Source: Pseudomonas sp. PA27(2017) (GTDB lineage: Bacteria > Pseudomonadota > Gammaproteobacteria > Pseudomonadales > Pseudomonadaceae). Taken from it: a stretch of 64,000 bases of DNA. The translations under genes were made by a program, and so were the position numbers. Location: NCBI RefSeq assembly GCF_001945445.1, contig NZ_MSXW01000008.1, forward strand, positions 140,174-204,173, given 5' to 3'. Position 1 is the stretch's first letter. Every line of letters begins with the position of its first letter. Shown here in pieces: positions 53,095 to 61,662 of the stretch. The notes beneath the pieces were generated by a model. That model was not told the DNA's origin. It worked only from the letters and a program-made list of their open reading frames with translations, and ran no database searches.

Positions 53095-53443
53095 AGCACC
53101 TGGCTGGTTAACTCAGCAGGTGTCATCTCGCCCAAGTACGAATCCGCGATACGCTCCAGGGTGCTTTCCTTGGCTTCGTACGCCCCAATGGCTGCGCCTT
53201 GCCAACCCCCTCTAGGTACCGCTTTATCACATCCTTAAGCTGCGACTTGGTCTCGTTGGCCCACTCCAAAGCGCCGGGCTCGCTAACCTGCGTCTCCCTC
53301 CGTTTGGCCCAAGCCTTTGCAGCCTTCTTGCGGGCGAAGGTCTGGCTCTCCGTGTAGACTTGCGCCCCATTCTTTTTGATTCGTATCTGAGCGGTGTTAC
53401 TCGGCGTGCCGTCAGCGCGCTTGCGCCCTCTGACCGTTGCCAA
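53095..53443 (-). pseudogene. Truncated, frameshifted tyrosine integrase (dusA-type)
   Basis: The N-terminus is intact: start TTG 53443 with AAGGA ten bases upstream, then ATVRGRKRADGTPSNTAQIR and TFARKKAAKAWAKRRE, the arm-binding domain of integrases that insert at dusA. After QPLGRTK (about residue 90) the frame shifts; the other frame continues with STLERIADSYLGEMTPAELT then SQVL, matching the same family, and stops at the inverted repeat. The catalytic domain (Arg-His-Arg-Tyr) is gone. It points away from dusA, 124 bases from the dusA start, the standard place for dusA-targeting elements. So an integrated element was here and has lost its mobility gene. Confidence 0.85.
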
Positions 53444-53567
53444 GGTGGTACATCCTTTTCAGCGCCAGTACAAACAAGATATCAAGTGGTATGCCATACC
53501 ACCTTAGCTCAGAAAACACCGTCAAACGCGCAGAAATACGTTGGCAACACGCACCTCCGGAGCCCCC

Positions 53568-54572
53568 ATGATAGAGCCATCCAAACCAGCAACCACGCGA
53601 CCTGAGCCCTCTCGACGGTTCTCCGTGGCGCCGATGATGGATTGGACCGATCACCATTGCCGCTACTTCCTGCGCCAGCTGTCGCAGCACGCGCTGCTGT
53701 ATACCGAGATGGTCACCACCGGTGCATTGCTGCATGGCAATACCCAGCGTTTTCTGCACTACGACCAGAGCGAGCACCCCGTGGCGCTGCAATTGGGCGG
53801 CAGCAACCCTGCTGATCTGGCGGCCTGCGCACGCCTTGCCGAGCAGGCGGGGTACGACGAGGTGAACCTCAATGTCGGCTGCCCCAGCGATCGGGTGCAG
53901 AACAACATGATCGGTGCCTGCCTGATGGGCCATCCGGCGCTGGTGGCCGACTGCGTCAAGGCCATGCGTGATGCGGTGAGCATCCCCGTGACTGTCAAGC
54001 ATCGCATCGGCATCGATGGGCGCGATAGCTACGAGCAGCTCTGCGATTTCGTCGGCCAGGTCCGCGATGCCGGCTGCCGCAGTTTCACCGTGCATGCGCG
54101 CATTGCCATCCTGTCGGGCCTATCGCCCAAGGAAAACCGCGAGATTCCGCCGCTGCGCTACGACGTTGCCGCCCAGCTCAAGGCCGATTTCCCGGAGCTG
54201 GAGCTGGTGCTCAACGGAGGCATCAAGACCCTGGAAGCCTGCCAACAGCATCTGCAGACCTTCGACGGCGTGATGCTGGGCCGCGAGGCCTATCACAACC
54301 CGTACCTGCTGGCCGAAGTCGATAGCCAACTGTTCGACAGCGAGCGCCCCCCGGTCACTCGTTATGACGCGATGCTTGCCATGCGCCCCTATATCGAGCG
54401 GCACATGGCTGCAGGCGGCCTGATGCACCACGTTACGCGGCACATGCTCGGCCTGGCCCAGGGCTTTGCGGGGGCGCGTCGCTTCCGCCAGTTGCTTTCG
54501 GCGGACATCCACAAGAGCGATCAGCCGCTGGCCATTTTCGACCAGGCAGCGCAGATCCTGCAGGGCCGCTGA
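53568..54572 (+). CDS. dusA: tRNA-dihydrouridine synthase A
   Basis: A 334-residue FMN enzyme that reduces uridine 20/20a in tRNA D-loops with NADPH. Substrate/FMN segment FSVAPMMDWTDHHCRYF at residues 18-34, catalytic acid C105 in LNVGCPSDRVQ, HARIAILSGLSPKENREIPPL (the DusA-specific loop) and the FMN-phosphate end GVMLGREAYHNP. Start is ATG 53568 with GGAG upstream. The gene is intact although an integrase relic adjoins its 5' end. dusA 5' regions are documented integration sites of phages and islands, so conserved sequence around 53629-53656 (APMMDWTD codons) is the likely former attachment site. Confidence 0.95.
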   Translation: MIEPSKPATTRPEPSRRFSVAPMMDWTDHHCRYFLRQLSQHALLYTEMVTTGALLHGNTQRFLHYDQSEHPVALQLGGSNPADLAACARLAEQAGYDEVNLNVGCPSDRVQNNMIGACLMGHPALVADCVKAMRDAVSIPVTVKHRIGIDGRDSYEQLCDFVGQVRDAGCRSFTVHARIAILSGLSPKENREIPPLRYDVAAQLKADFPELELVLNGGIKTLEACQQHLQTFDGVMLGREAYHNPYLLAEVDSQLFDSERPPVTRYDAMLAMRPYIERHMAAGGLMHHVTRHMLGLAQGFAGARRFRQLLSADIHKSDQPLAIFDQAAQILQGR

Positions 54573-54663
54573 GTGGGCCAGGCAGATCGACGACCGTGCC
54601 ACCAGTTGAGCGCCAACTGAGGCTCAGGTAAGGTCGTGGCACCCGAATCGACAAGGCCGTGCC

Positions 54664-55590
54664 ATGACCTCCAAGCTGGATCAACTCAAGCAGTTCACCA
54701 CCGTGGTTGCCGACACCGGCGACATCGACGCCATCGCCCGCCTCAAGCCGGTGGACGCCACCACCAACCCGTCGCTGCTGCTCAAAGCCGCCGCACTGCC
54801 CCGCTACGCCGAACTGCTCAAGCAGGCAATCGCCGCCAGCAAGGGCGACGTCGATCTGGCCAGTGACCGTTTTGGCGTCACCGTGGGCCGGGAAATCCTG
54901 CAGGTGATCCCCGGGCGCATTTCCACCGAGGTGGATGCGCGACTGTCGTTCGACACCCAGGCCACCCTGAGCCGCGCCAAGCGCTTGGTCGAGCTGTATG
55001 AAGAGGCTGGCGTCAACCGTGAGCGCATCCTGATCAAGATCGCCTCGACCTGGGAAGGCATCCGCGCTGCCGAACAGCTGGAAAAATCCGGCGTGCAGAC
55101 CAACCTCACCCTGCTCTTCTCCTTCGCCCAGGCGCGTGCCTGCGCCGACGCCGGCGCGTTCCTGATCTCGCCGTTCGTAGGCCGCATCTACGACTGGTAC
55201 AAGAAGGCCGAAGGCCGTGACTACGTAGGCAGCGAAGACCCCGGCGTACAGTCCGTGACGCGCATCTACGACTACTTCAAGGCCCAGGGCCACAAGACCG
55301 TGGTGATGGGTGCCAGCTTCCGCAACGTCGGGCAGATCGAGCAATTGGCCGGCTGCGACCGCCTGACCATCAGCCCCGAGTTGCTGCAGCAACTGGCCGA
55401 CGACAACGGGCCGCTGCAGCGCAAGCTCGACACCGAGGTGTCCGGGCAGAGCGAAGCGCGGATCAGCGAAAGCCAGTTCCGCTGGGACATGAACGAAGAC
55501 GCCATGGCCACCGAAAAGCTCGCCGAAGGCATCCGTGGGTTCGCTCGCGACCAGGAAAAACTGGAAAAGCTGCTCGTTACCAACAGCTGA
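54664..55590 (+). CDS. tal: Transaldolase
   Basis: A 308-residue class I aldolase-family enzyme of the TalB type. It moves a dihydroxyacetone unit between sedoheptulose-7-P and glyceraldehyde-3-P in the non-oxidative pentose phosphate pathway. The Schiff-base lysine is K125 in [25 protein letters not shown] at 31-43 and VSPFVGRI-like [15 protein letters not shown] are conserved. It follows dusA by 91 bp and ends with a strong terminator. Length and motifs are ordinary. Confidence 0.95.
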   Translation: MTSKLDQLKQFTTVVADTGDIDAIARLKPVDATTNPSLLLKAAALPRYAELLKQAIAASKGDVDLASDRFGVTVGREILQVIPGRISTEVDARLSFDTQATLSRAKRLVELYEEAGVNRERILIKIASTWEGIRAAEQLEKSGVQTNLTLLFSFAQARACADAGAFLISPFVGRIYDWYKKAEGRDYVGSEDPGVQSVTRIYDYFKAQGHKTVVMGASFRNVGQIEQLAGCDRLTISPELLQQLADDNGPLQRKLDTEVSGQSEARISESQFRWDMNEDAMATEKLAEGIRGFARDQEKLEKLLVTNS

Positions 55591-55600
55591 CGCTAAAGCA

Positions 55601-55635
55601 AAAACGGGGCGCCGATCATGTCGGCGCCCCGTTTT
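55601..55635. terminator. Rho-independent terminator after tal
   Basis: A 15-bp perfect stem AAAACGGGGCGCCGA (55601-55615) and TCGGCGCCCCGTTTT (55621-55635) with a TCATG loop, then TT. It can act for tal (rightward) and the convergent rssC gene (leftward). Confidence 0.92.
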
Positions 55636-55648
55636 TTATGCCCGCATT

Positions 55649-56146
55649 TCAGGGATGCTGTTCGAGCGCGCTCACCAGGTCATGAAAGGCCGCGCGGTTC
55701 GACTCGTTAAGGCCCATCAGGATGCGATGCGCCTCCAGTACGTGGGCCCGCACCACGTCTTCCGACTGGTCCTGCGATGGCAAGTCGGCCAGGCAGTCCG
55801 GGCACTCGTAGGGCTGGTCGATGATGTTGAACACCTGATCGAAGCCCATCGACTGCAAAAGCCGCGTGATGTCGGCGTGGGTGGTCACCACCGTCGGTAG
55901 CAGGCCGACCTTCTGCCGCGACAGAATCGACAGCTTGGCCAGCAGCCCGAGGGTGGTGCTGTCGATGCTGCGCGTTTCCGTCAGGTCGATGACGATGGCG
56001 GAGAAATTCAGCGCGGTGAAAATCTTTTCGATCGTGGAGTCCAGTGCCGAACACAGGGTCAGGCGCACTTCGCCGATGAACTTCAGGACGAAGGTGCCAT
56101 CCTGCTCGGCAAACTGGATTCTACCGGGGCTTATCCCAGGATTCAT
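55649..56146 (-). CDS. rssC: STAS-domain anti-sigma factor antagonist (RssC-like)
   Basis: A 165-residue protein. STAS domain at about residues 8-105; the phosphorylatable serine is S63 in ETRSIDSTTLGLLAKL. A C-terminal extension has CPDC (PYECPDCLADL). Such antagonists bind an anti-sigma kinase when unphosphorylated and are regulated by PP2C phosphatases. Its ATG overlaps the rssB stop (ATGA), so the phosphatase RssB is the obvious partner. In Pseudomonas the pair is linked to RpoS or biofilm control. The cognate anti-sigma factor is not in the window. Confidence 0.82.
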   Translation of the reverse strand: MNPGISPGRIQFAEQDGTFVLKFIGEVRLTLCSALDSTIEKIFTALNFSAIVIDLTETRSIDSTTLGLLAKLSILSRQKVGLLPTVVTTHADITRLLQSMGFDQVFNIIDQPYECPDCLADLPSQDQSEDVVRAHVLEAHRILMGLNESNRAAFHDLVSALEQHP

Positions 56147-57327
56147 GCAAGGTTCCTGCTTAACACCAGCAAGGCGATATCATCCGGCATCTCCGCCAGA
56201 TTGGCCAGTCCAAACACGCTACGCAACCCATCCAGGGTTCCACCTGCCTCACTGACCAGCTTGGGCAGCAAGGCTTCTTTTTCCTGCAGGTTGTCGCCGT
56301 CGAGCAAATCGAGAATGCCGTCGGACAACAACGTCAGGCTGAATGATTCGGGAAGGTCGATTTCCAGGTTGTTGTAATCGGCCTCCTTGAACAGGCCGAC
56401 GGGCAAGCCACGGCCTTCCAGGTAATAGGCCTGGCCACCGGTGTACATCACCGGCAGCGGCAAATGGCCGCCGATGCTGTAGGTCAGCCGATTGGATTCT
56501 TCGTCGATCACCCCGCCGAGCATGGTCACGTGCTTGCCCAGCTTGCAGTTGATCAGGCCGCGGTTGATGTGGCTGAGCACGTCAGACGGTTTGAATTCGG
56601 GCAGCATGCCGTTGCGCCGCGACTCGTATAGCAGGCGCGTGGTCATGAACTTGAGCAGCACGGTGACGAAAGCCGACGAGGCGCCATGGCCAGACACGTC
56701 TGCCAGGTAAAACGCCACGCGGCGCTCGTCGACCCGGAAGTAATCGACGAAGTCACCGGACAAATACAGCGATGGGATGATCTGGTGAGCGAACGACAGC
56801 CCTTCGTCTTCCCACGGCGTGACCGGCAGCATGTTCATCTGCACCTGACGGCCAGCGTTCTGGTCTTCCTGCAGCAGATGCAGGCTGGCCTGCAGCTCGC
56901 GATTGGCGGTTTCCAGCTTTTCGCGGTAACGCTCGTTCTCTTGGCGCAGGTGCACGCGATCCAAAGCGCGCCGCACCGAGTGCTCGAGCACGGCCAGGTC
57001 TTCCAGGGGCTTGATCAGGTAATCGGCAGCGCCAAGGCGCAGCGCTTCGACCACATCGGTCATCACGCCGGCACCGGAAACCACGATGATCGGCGCGGAG
57101 ACCTTCAGCGCATTGATGCGGCGGATCAGTTCGAGGCCATCGACCTGGGGCATGCGCAGGTCGCAAATGACCAGGTCCGGCCGTTCGCGTTCGAACACTT
57201 CGAGTCCTTGCAGGCCGTTGCTGGCCAGCAGGATGTTGAAGCCGCTGTCTTCCAAGTAGGCTGCAATGCTGGCGCGGACGACTTCGTCGTCATCGATCAG
57301 CAGCAACGTGGCACTGGTTTTGTGCAT
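56143..57327 (-). CDS. rssB: Response regulator with PP2C phosphatase domain (RssB-like)
   Basis: A 394-residue protein: receiver domain at residues 5-120 (phospho-acceptor D56 in LVICDLRMPQVDG; switch Lys in YLIKPLEDL), a coiled linker at about 125-165 (ENERYREKLETANRELQASL), and a PP2C/SpoIIE phosphatase at about 180-390 (FVDYFRV, ADVSGHGASSAFV, LSDGILDLLDGDNL, DDIALLVL). Phosphorylation would switch on dephosphorylation of the STAS partner. Start is ATG 57327; a TTG five codons earlier was not used. The same length (394) and pairing are seen in other pseudomonads. Its kinase is not adjacent. Confidence 0.88.
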   Translation of the reverse strand: MHKTSATLLLIDDDEVVRASIAAYLEDSGFNILLASNGLQGLEVFERERPDLVICDLRMPQVDGLELIRRINALKVSAPIIVVSGAGVMTDVVEALRLGAADYLIKPLEDLAVLEHSVRRALDRVHLRQENERYREKLETANRELQASLHLLQEDQNAGRQVQMNMLPVTPWEDEGLSFAHQIIPSLYLSGDFVDYFRVDERRVAFYLADVSGHGASSAFVTVLLKFMTTRLLYESRRNGMLPEFKPSDVLSHINRGLINCKLGKHVTMLGGVIDEESNRLTYSIGGHLPLPVMYTGGQAYYLEGRGLPVGLFKEADYNNLEIDLPESFSLTLLSDGILDLLDGDNLQEKEALLPKLVSEAGGTLDGLRSVFGLANLAEMPDDIALLVLSRNLA

Positions 57328-57537
57328 GGGGTGTCCAGGCAAACTGCGCCGGGGATGGTTAGCGTAAACGCAGCCAACGACCTGCGCGGGTACACGGTTC
57401 GCGTCAAGGCGCAGACGGTACTCCCATCCTCAGCGCGATTCAACAGGCGCCGTTAGCCGCCGAGCGGCTTTACACCTCAAATGGGCGGGGGTTATAAGAA
57501 TCGCAGCACAGCCCCGACCTTCAATGAGGATAGCCTG

Positions 57538-57837
57538 ATGAGCCAGAATGATCGTGATTACACGGAAAAGCGCGATTACATTCGCATGCGCCTGGAGACC
57601 CAGGTAACGCTGACTCATGGCGGCCAGACGGTTCCTGCGCTGTGCCGGGATCTGTCGAGCACCGGCATGCAGCTCGAAGCGCAGTGCCAGGCGAAGGTGG
57701 GCGACAAGGTGAGCGTGCTGATCCCGTCCACCCATGATTCGCTCAAGGGGCTGGAAACCGACGCTGAAGTGGTACGCGTGACGGACATCGGCGATGGCCG
57801 GCAAATTCTCGGCGTCGCCGTGACGTCCATGAACTGA
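57538..57837 (+). CDS. PilZ-domain protein (c-di-GMP-binding candidate)
   Basis: A 99-residue stand-alone PilZ domain. The N-terminal arginine motif is KRDYIRMRLETQV (R-x3-R at about residues 12-16) and the second motif is DLSSTGMQLEA (D-x-S-x-x-G), both present, so c-di-GMP binding is likely. PilZ proteins of this size act on motility, secretion or exopolysaccharide machinery by direct contact. ATG 57538 has GAGGATAG just upstream. It is divergent from rssB, linking the partner-switch locus to c-di-GMP signalling. Confidence 0.85.
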   Translation: MSQNDRDYTEKRDYIRMRLETQVTLTHGGQTVPALCRDLSSTGMQLEAQCQAKVGDKVSVLIPSTHDSLKGLETDAEVVRVTDIGDGRQILGVAVTSMN

Positions 57838-57927
57838 AATACGCTGTAACGTGATGGAGCCGGCCTCCATCACGCCTGCCTATGGCCTTCAGGCCAGCTG
57901 CCTTAAGGCAGCCGCCCCTGCCGATTT

Positions 57928-58629
57928 CTAGAAATCGTCTTCCACATCACCATCGCGCACGCGGAACTCACGGTTCTGCAGGTAGGCATTGCGGATGAAG
58001 ATGTACTTGTCGCCACTGATCATGCGCTCGGCGTCCAGCAGGCTGGCGCGGGTGTCGACCACATTGACGCCACGCAGCACGTTTCGCGTCGGCACATGAT
58101 CGATATGGGGATACGGGGTCAGGAAGCTATCTGGAATCCTGGCCGGCGCGTCGCGCAGCGAGCTCGGACCGAGCAGCGGCAGTACCAGGTACGGGCCACT
58201 TTGCACGCCCCAGACACCGAGGGTCTGGCCGAAGTCTTCGTCGCTGCGCTGCAATCCCATAGGGGTGGCAACATCGAAGAAACCCAGCACACCGATGGTG
58301 CTGTTGAGCAACAGGCGGCTGGTATCCACGCCGGCGTCATGGGCCTTGCCCTGCAACAGGTTGTTGGTCAGGTTACCGACCTCCCACAGGTTGCGAAACA
58401 CGTTGTGTACGCCGGTTTCCAGGAACTGCGGCGTCACGGCCCGGTAGCCCTGGGCCAGTGGTTTGAGGGCGTAGGTGTCGACGGTGTCGTTGAAGCGAAA
58501 GATAGGACGGTTGAACGATTCCCACGGATCTTCCGTTGCCGCCTGGCTTGCCAGCGGTAGTGCCATCAGGCCGGCACAAGCCAGCATGCGGCCGAAGCTC
58601 GCGATCCAATCGGGTCCAATCAAGCGCAT
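57928..58629 (-). CDS. mlaA: Lipid-asymmetry maintenance protein MlaA (VacJ family)
   Basis: A 233-residue protein. Signal peptide to about A30 (LPLASQA). Family motifs: ATEDPWESFNRPIFRFNDTVDTYALKPLAQGYR and LLNSTIGVLGFFDVAT, LGVWGVQSGPYLVLPLLGPSSLRDA. MlaA extracts misplaced phospholipids from the outer leaflet of the outer membrane and passes them to MlaC. Unlike E. coli MlaA there is no lipobox cysteine at the cleavage site, which I recall as usual for Pseudomonas versions. Two hairpin-like repeats after the stop (such as 57895-57911) may end its transcript. Confidence 0.92.
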   Translation of the reverse strand: MRLIGPDWIASFGRMLACAGLMALPLASQAATEDPWESFNRPIFRFNDTVDTYALKPLAQGYRAVTPQFLETGVHNVFRNLWEVGNLTNNLLQGKAHDAGVDTSRLLLNSTIGVLGFFDVATPMGLQRSDEDFGQTLGVWGVQSGPYLVLPLLGPSSLRDAPARIPDSFLTPYPHIDHVPTRNVLRGVNVVDTRASLLDAERMISGDKYIFIRNAYLQNREFRVRDGDVEDDF

Positions 58630-58827
58630 TGCTGTTCTCCTAGGCTAATGAGCGCGGCCTGTCGGCGGCAGCGGCGTAGTATAAAGCCGTCCGCCGCCAA
58701 TAGGCAGCGCACCGCGATATCCGGGCGCCGCATCACGCGACCGCATGTCTGAAGATCGCAGCGTGTCACGCCATCGTCACATTGCCTTGGCAAGGTCGAA
58801 GCGATAATAGCCAGGGAACGACATCGC

Positions 58828-59505
58828 ATGCCCCAGCCAGCGTTTTGCGCCGCCTCCTCTTCCTTTACGGCCATCCTTTTCGGCCTGTCCGGCTGCCTGG
58901 TGGATTTCGGCGCACGAAGCGCGTCTCTGAACCGCCAGCGACACCTGGCGCTGGTGCGCGAAAGCGGTGGCCTGGCCCGCCAGCCTGCAAGCAACCTGGA
59001 ACTGGACGGTTGCGCCGAGCCGACTCCCGGGGCGCTGAGCACCCTGCGCAGCCTGCATGAGCAAAACGTGCCCTGTGCCTGGATGGACGAGCTGCCAGAA
59101 GCGCTGACCGAAAAACTGGCCAGTCGCCTGCCCGACTGGCTGACGGCCTCGCCGGCCTGCACCCAGCGCATCTGGCCCGCACCGGATGCCTGCTGGCAAG
59201 CCCTGGCGGCCTTGCGTATCGAGCGCCTCGAAGGCTGCGTGCTGGTGAGTGGCGAGCCGCGCCTCTTGCAGGCTGGCTTGAATGCCGGAATGTGGACGGT
59301 GGGCCTGGCCGCCTGCGGTTCACTGGCAGGCCACGCGCTAGCCGATTGGCAGCAGCTCGACGGCGCGCAGCGTGACCGCCTGCGCGCCGACGCGACGCTT
59401 TCACTCTATCGGCTAGGCGCTCACTCGGTGATCGACCAGCTCACCGACCTGCCAGCCTGCCTCGACCACCTGCAGATTCGGCGTAGCAAGGGCGAGAAAC
59501 CCTGA
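58828..59505 (+). CDS. HAD-like protein with a lost catalytic aspartate
   Basis: A 225-residue protein with HAD-superfamily layout, closest to the phosphonoacetaldehyde hydrolase group: motif I reads ILFGLSGCLVDFGARS at residues 16-31 (normally FDWAGTxVDFG), so the nucleophile Asp is Gly19 and the second Asp position is Ser21. Motif II-like LHEQN and GCVLVSGEP at about 148 follow. It likely lacks phosphatase activity and may have a binding or structural role. It is conserved in this housekeeping block, so loss is probably ancient rather than a local mutation. Function unknown. Confidence 0.75.
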   Translation: MPQPAFCAASSSFTAILFGLSGCLVDFGARSASLNRQRHLALVRESGGLARQPASNLELDGCAEPTPGALSTLRSLHEQNVPCAWMDELPEALTEKLASRLPDWLTASPACTQRIWPAPDACWQALAALRIERLEGCVLVSGEPRLLQAGLNAGMWTVGLAACGSLAGHALADWQQLDGAQRDRLRADATLSLYRLGAHSVIDQLTDLPACLDHLQIRRSKGEKP

Positions 59506-59603
59506 AGCCAGCCCGCCCCGACTGGCCTGGTTGGACAAGAAGTACTGACCTTTCGTCGCGTCGTACGGTCAATTGTCTTGCCTATCAAGAAAGGGAGAGT
59601 CCC

Positions 59604-59870
59604 ATGCCTGCGAACCATCTGCAGCAGCAACTGGAAGAGCTGCGCAAGCAACTGGTCGAACATCCGCCGGAAAACGAAGAGGATCGCGAATCGCTCGAAC
59701 TGATCGCCCGCGACATCGAGCTGCAGTTGGCGGCGCAGCCGGTGACCACACCCGATGCTTCGCTGGTCGACGGCGTCAACCTGGCGGTCGAGCGCTTCGA
59801 GGTGAGCCATCCGACGCTCGCCGGCAGCCTGCGCAACATCATGCAGACCTTGGCCAATATGGGGATCTGA
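59604..59870 (+). CDS. DUF4404 family protein
   Basis: An 88-residue protein. The start HLQQQLEELRKQLVEHPPEN and the central DRESLELIARDIELQLAAQP with the end VDGVNLAVERFEVSHPTLAGSLRNIMQTLANMGI match DUF4404, a family of small helical cytoplasmic proteins in gammaproteobacteria. Function is unknown. A strong terminator follows immediately. Confidence 0.88.
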   Translation: MPANHLQQQLEELRKQLVEHPPENEEDRESLELIARDIELQLAAQPVTTPDASLVDGVNLAVERFEVSHPTLAGSLRNIMQTLANMGI

Positions 59871-59890
59871 TCCCAGGCGCAGAAACCAAA

Positions 59891-59917
59891 AACCAGCCAC
59901 GAGGCTGGTTTTTTTAT
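59891..59917 (+). terminator. Rho-independent terminator after the DUF4404 gene
   Basis: AACCAGCC-ACGA-GGCTGGTT followed by TTTTT, starting 20 bases after the stop. The A-run before the stem makes it usable from the opposite strand for queF as well. Confidence 0.88.
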
Positions 59918-59960
59918 GCCCACCCTTGCGACTGGGCGAGCGCGCGAATCAGATAGACCC

Positions 59961-60788
59961 TTACTGACGGACCAGACGCCGGTTCGGCGGCACCTCATCC
60001 CGCGTGGTGCGGTAAGGGTTGATATCCAAACCACCACGTCGCACATAGCGCGCGTAGACGGTCAGGTACTCCGGCTTCAGTAGTTTTTGCAGATCCAGAA
60101 AGATGCGCTCCACGCACTGTTCGTGGAAGTCCGCGTGCTGGCGGAAGCTCACCAGATAGGCCAGCAGACTTGCCGGCTCCAGGGCCGCCCCGCGGTACTC
60201 GACCACCACGCTGCCCCAGTCCGGCTGGCTGGTGACCGGGCAATTGGATTTGAGCAGATGGCTATGCAGGCTCTTTTCAACGACACGGGCCGGGTCGCAC
60301 GCGAGCAGCTCCGGTTGAGGCGCGGCGTAATTGCTGATGCTGACGTCCAGGTCGTCGATGCAGGTGCCCGGCAATGCGACCAGGCCTTCCCGGGCCGCTT
60401 CGTCCAGGCTGCGGATCCGCACGGCCACCGTTTTACCGGCCGTGGCGGACAAATCCTTCTCAAGCACACGGACCAATTCTGCCGAGTTGGCGAACACCGA
60501 CTGGTTGAGCGAATTGAGGTACAGCTTGAAGGATTTCGACTCGATGATATTCGGCGAATCGGCAGGAATCGCGAATTCGCCGATGGCCACCACCGGCTTG
60601 CCGGAAGGCAGCAGCCAGGACAGCTCGAAGCAGTTCCAGTAGTCCACGCCGCGATACGGCAGCGTATCGGCGCTCAAGCCCAGCTCAGCCCACTTGGTGG
60701 CGCGGGGAATGGGAAACAGCAACTCGGGCGAGTAAGTGGCGATGTACTCGCTGCTCTTGCCCAGCGGCGAATGTTCCACGGAATTCAT
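59961..60788 (-). CDS. queF: NADPH-dependent 7-cyano-7-deazaguanine reductase
   Basis: A 275-residue long-form (two-domain) QueF. It reduces preQ0 to preQ1 in queuosine biosynthesis. The NADPH motif [11 protein letters not shown] is at residues 83-93; the catalytic Cys is C183 in [12 protein letters not shown] and the acid D190. [13 protein letters not shown] near residue 225 and the [10 protein letters not shown] end are typical. Start ATG 60788. It is an orphan gene between DUF4404 and pyrF, as in other pseudomonads. Confidence 0.95.
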   Translation of the reverse strand: MNSVEHSPLGKSSEYIATYSPELLFPIPRATKWAELGLSADTLPYRGVDYWNCFELSWLLPSGKPVVAIGEFAIPADSPNIIESKSFKLYLNSLNQSVFANSAELVRVLEKDLSATAGKTVAVRIRSLDEAAREGLVALPGTCIDDLDVSISNYAAPQPELLACDPARVVEKSLHSHLLKSNCPVTSQPDWGSVVVEYRGAALEPASLLAYLVSFRQHADFHEQCVERIFLDLQKLLKPEYLTVYARYVRRGGLDINPYRTTRDEVPPNRRLVRQ

Positions 60789-60849
60789 GAGGCGTTACCT
60801 GCAATGCAATGGGTGCGGCAGCGAGCGCCGCACGAAAATGAAAGGCTGG

Positions 60850-61548
60850 TCAACCCAGCTCGGCGACCAGCTTGGCCAGGGCGGCGGCCGGATCCGCGGC
60901 CTGGCTGATCGGACGGCCGATCACCAGGTAATCGGAGCCGGCATCCAGGGCCTGACGCGGCGTGAGAATACGGCGCTGATCGTCCTGGGCACTGCCGGCT
61001 GGACGAATGCCTGGCGTCACCAGTTGCAGCGCGGGCTGCGCCGCCTTGAGCGCAGGCGCTTCGAGCGCCGAGCAGACCAGACCATCCATGCCGGCCTTCT
61101 GAGCCAGCGCGGCCAGGCGCAGCACCTGCTCCTGGGGCTCGATGTCCAGGCCGATGCCGGCCAGGTCCTCGCGCTCCATGCTGGTCAGCACGGTCACGCC
61201 GATCAGCAACGGCACCGGGCCGTTGAAGGCGTCCAGCACCTCGCGACAGGCGCTCATCATGCGCAGGCCACCGGAGCAATGCACGTTGACCATCCACACA
61301 CCCATTTCCGCGGCGGCCTTGACGGCCATGGCGGTGGTATTGGGGATGTCGTGGAATTTGAGGTCGAGAAACACCTCGAAGCCGCGATCGCGCAAGGTGG
61401 CGACGATGTCCGACGCACAGCTGGTGAACAGCTCCTTGCCCACCTTCACCCGGCACAGTTTCGGATCGAGCTGATCGGCCAGGGCAAGTGCCGCCTCACG
61501 GGTCGGGAAATCCAGGGCGACGATGATGGGTGTCTGACAAACGGACAT
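60850..61548 (-). CDS. pyrF: Orotidine-5'-phosphate decarboxylase
   Basis: A 232-residue TIM barrel that makes UMP in pyrimidine synthesis. The catalytic charge network D62-x-K64-x-x-D67 is in [10 protein letters not shown]. Other segments: [18 protein letters not shown] at the start, KVGKELFT, and [17 protein letters not shown] plus YLVIGRPIS in the phosphate-binding end. Start is ATG 61548; a longer frame (+8 codons) lacks support. Length matches other Pseudomonas PyrF. Confidence 0.95.
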   Translation of the reverse strand: MSVCQTPIIVALDFPTREAALALADQLDPKLCRVKVGKELFTSCASDIVATLRDRGFEVFLDLKFHDIPNTTAMAVKAAAEMGVWMVNVHCSGGLRMMSACREVLDAFNGPVPLLIGVTVLTSMEREDLAGIGLDIEPQEQVLRLAALAQKAGMDGLVCSALEAPALKAAQPALQLVTPGIRPAGSAQDDQRRILTPRQALDAGSDYLVIGRPISQAADPAAALAKLVAELG

Positions 61549-61662
61549 GGGGGTAACTCTCGAGCGGGCCAAATTCGGCGCGCATTGTAGCGCAATGCCA
61601 AGGCGATTGGCGGCAAGGCACGCCAGCGCGGCGTGCAGGCTCGTCGGACGGCGCGTGACGCC

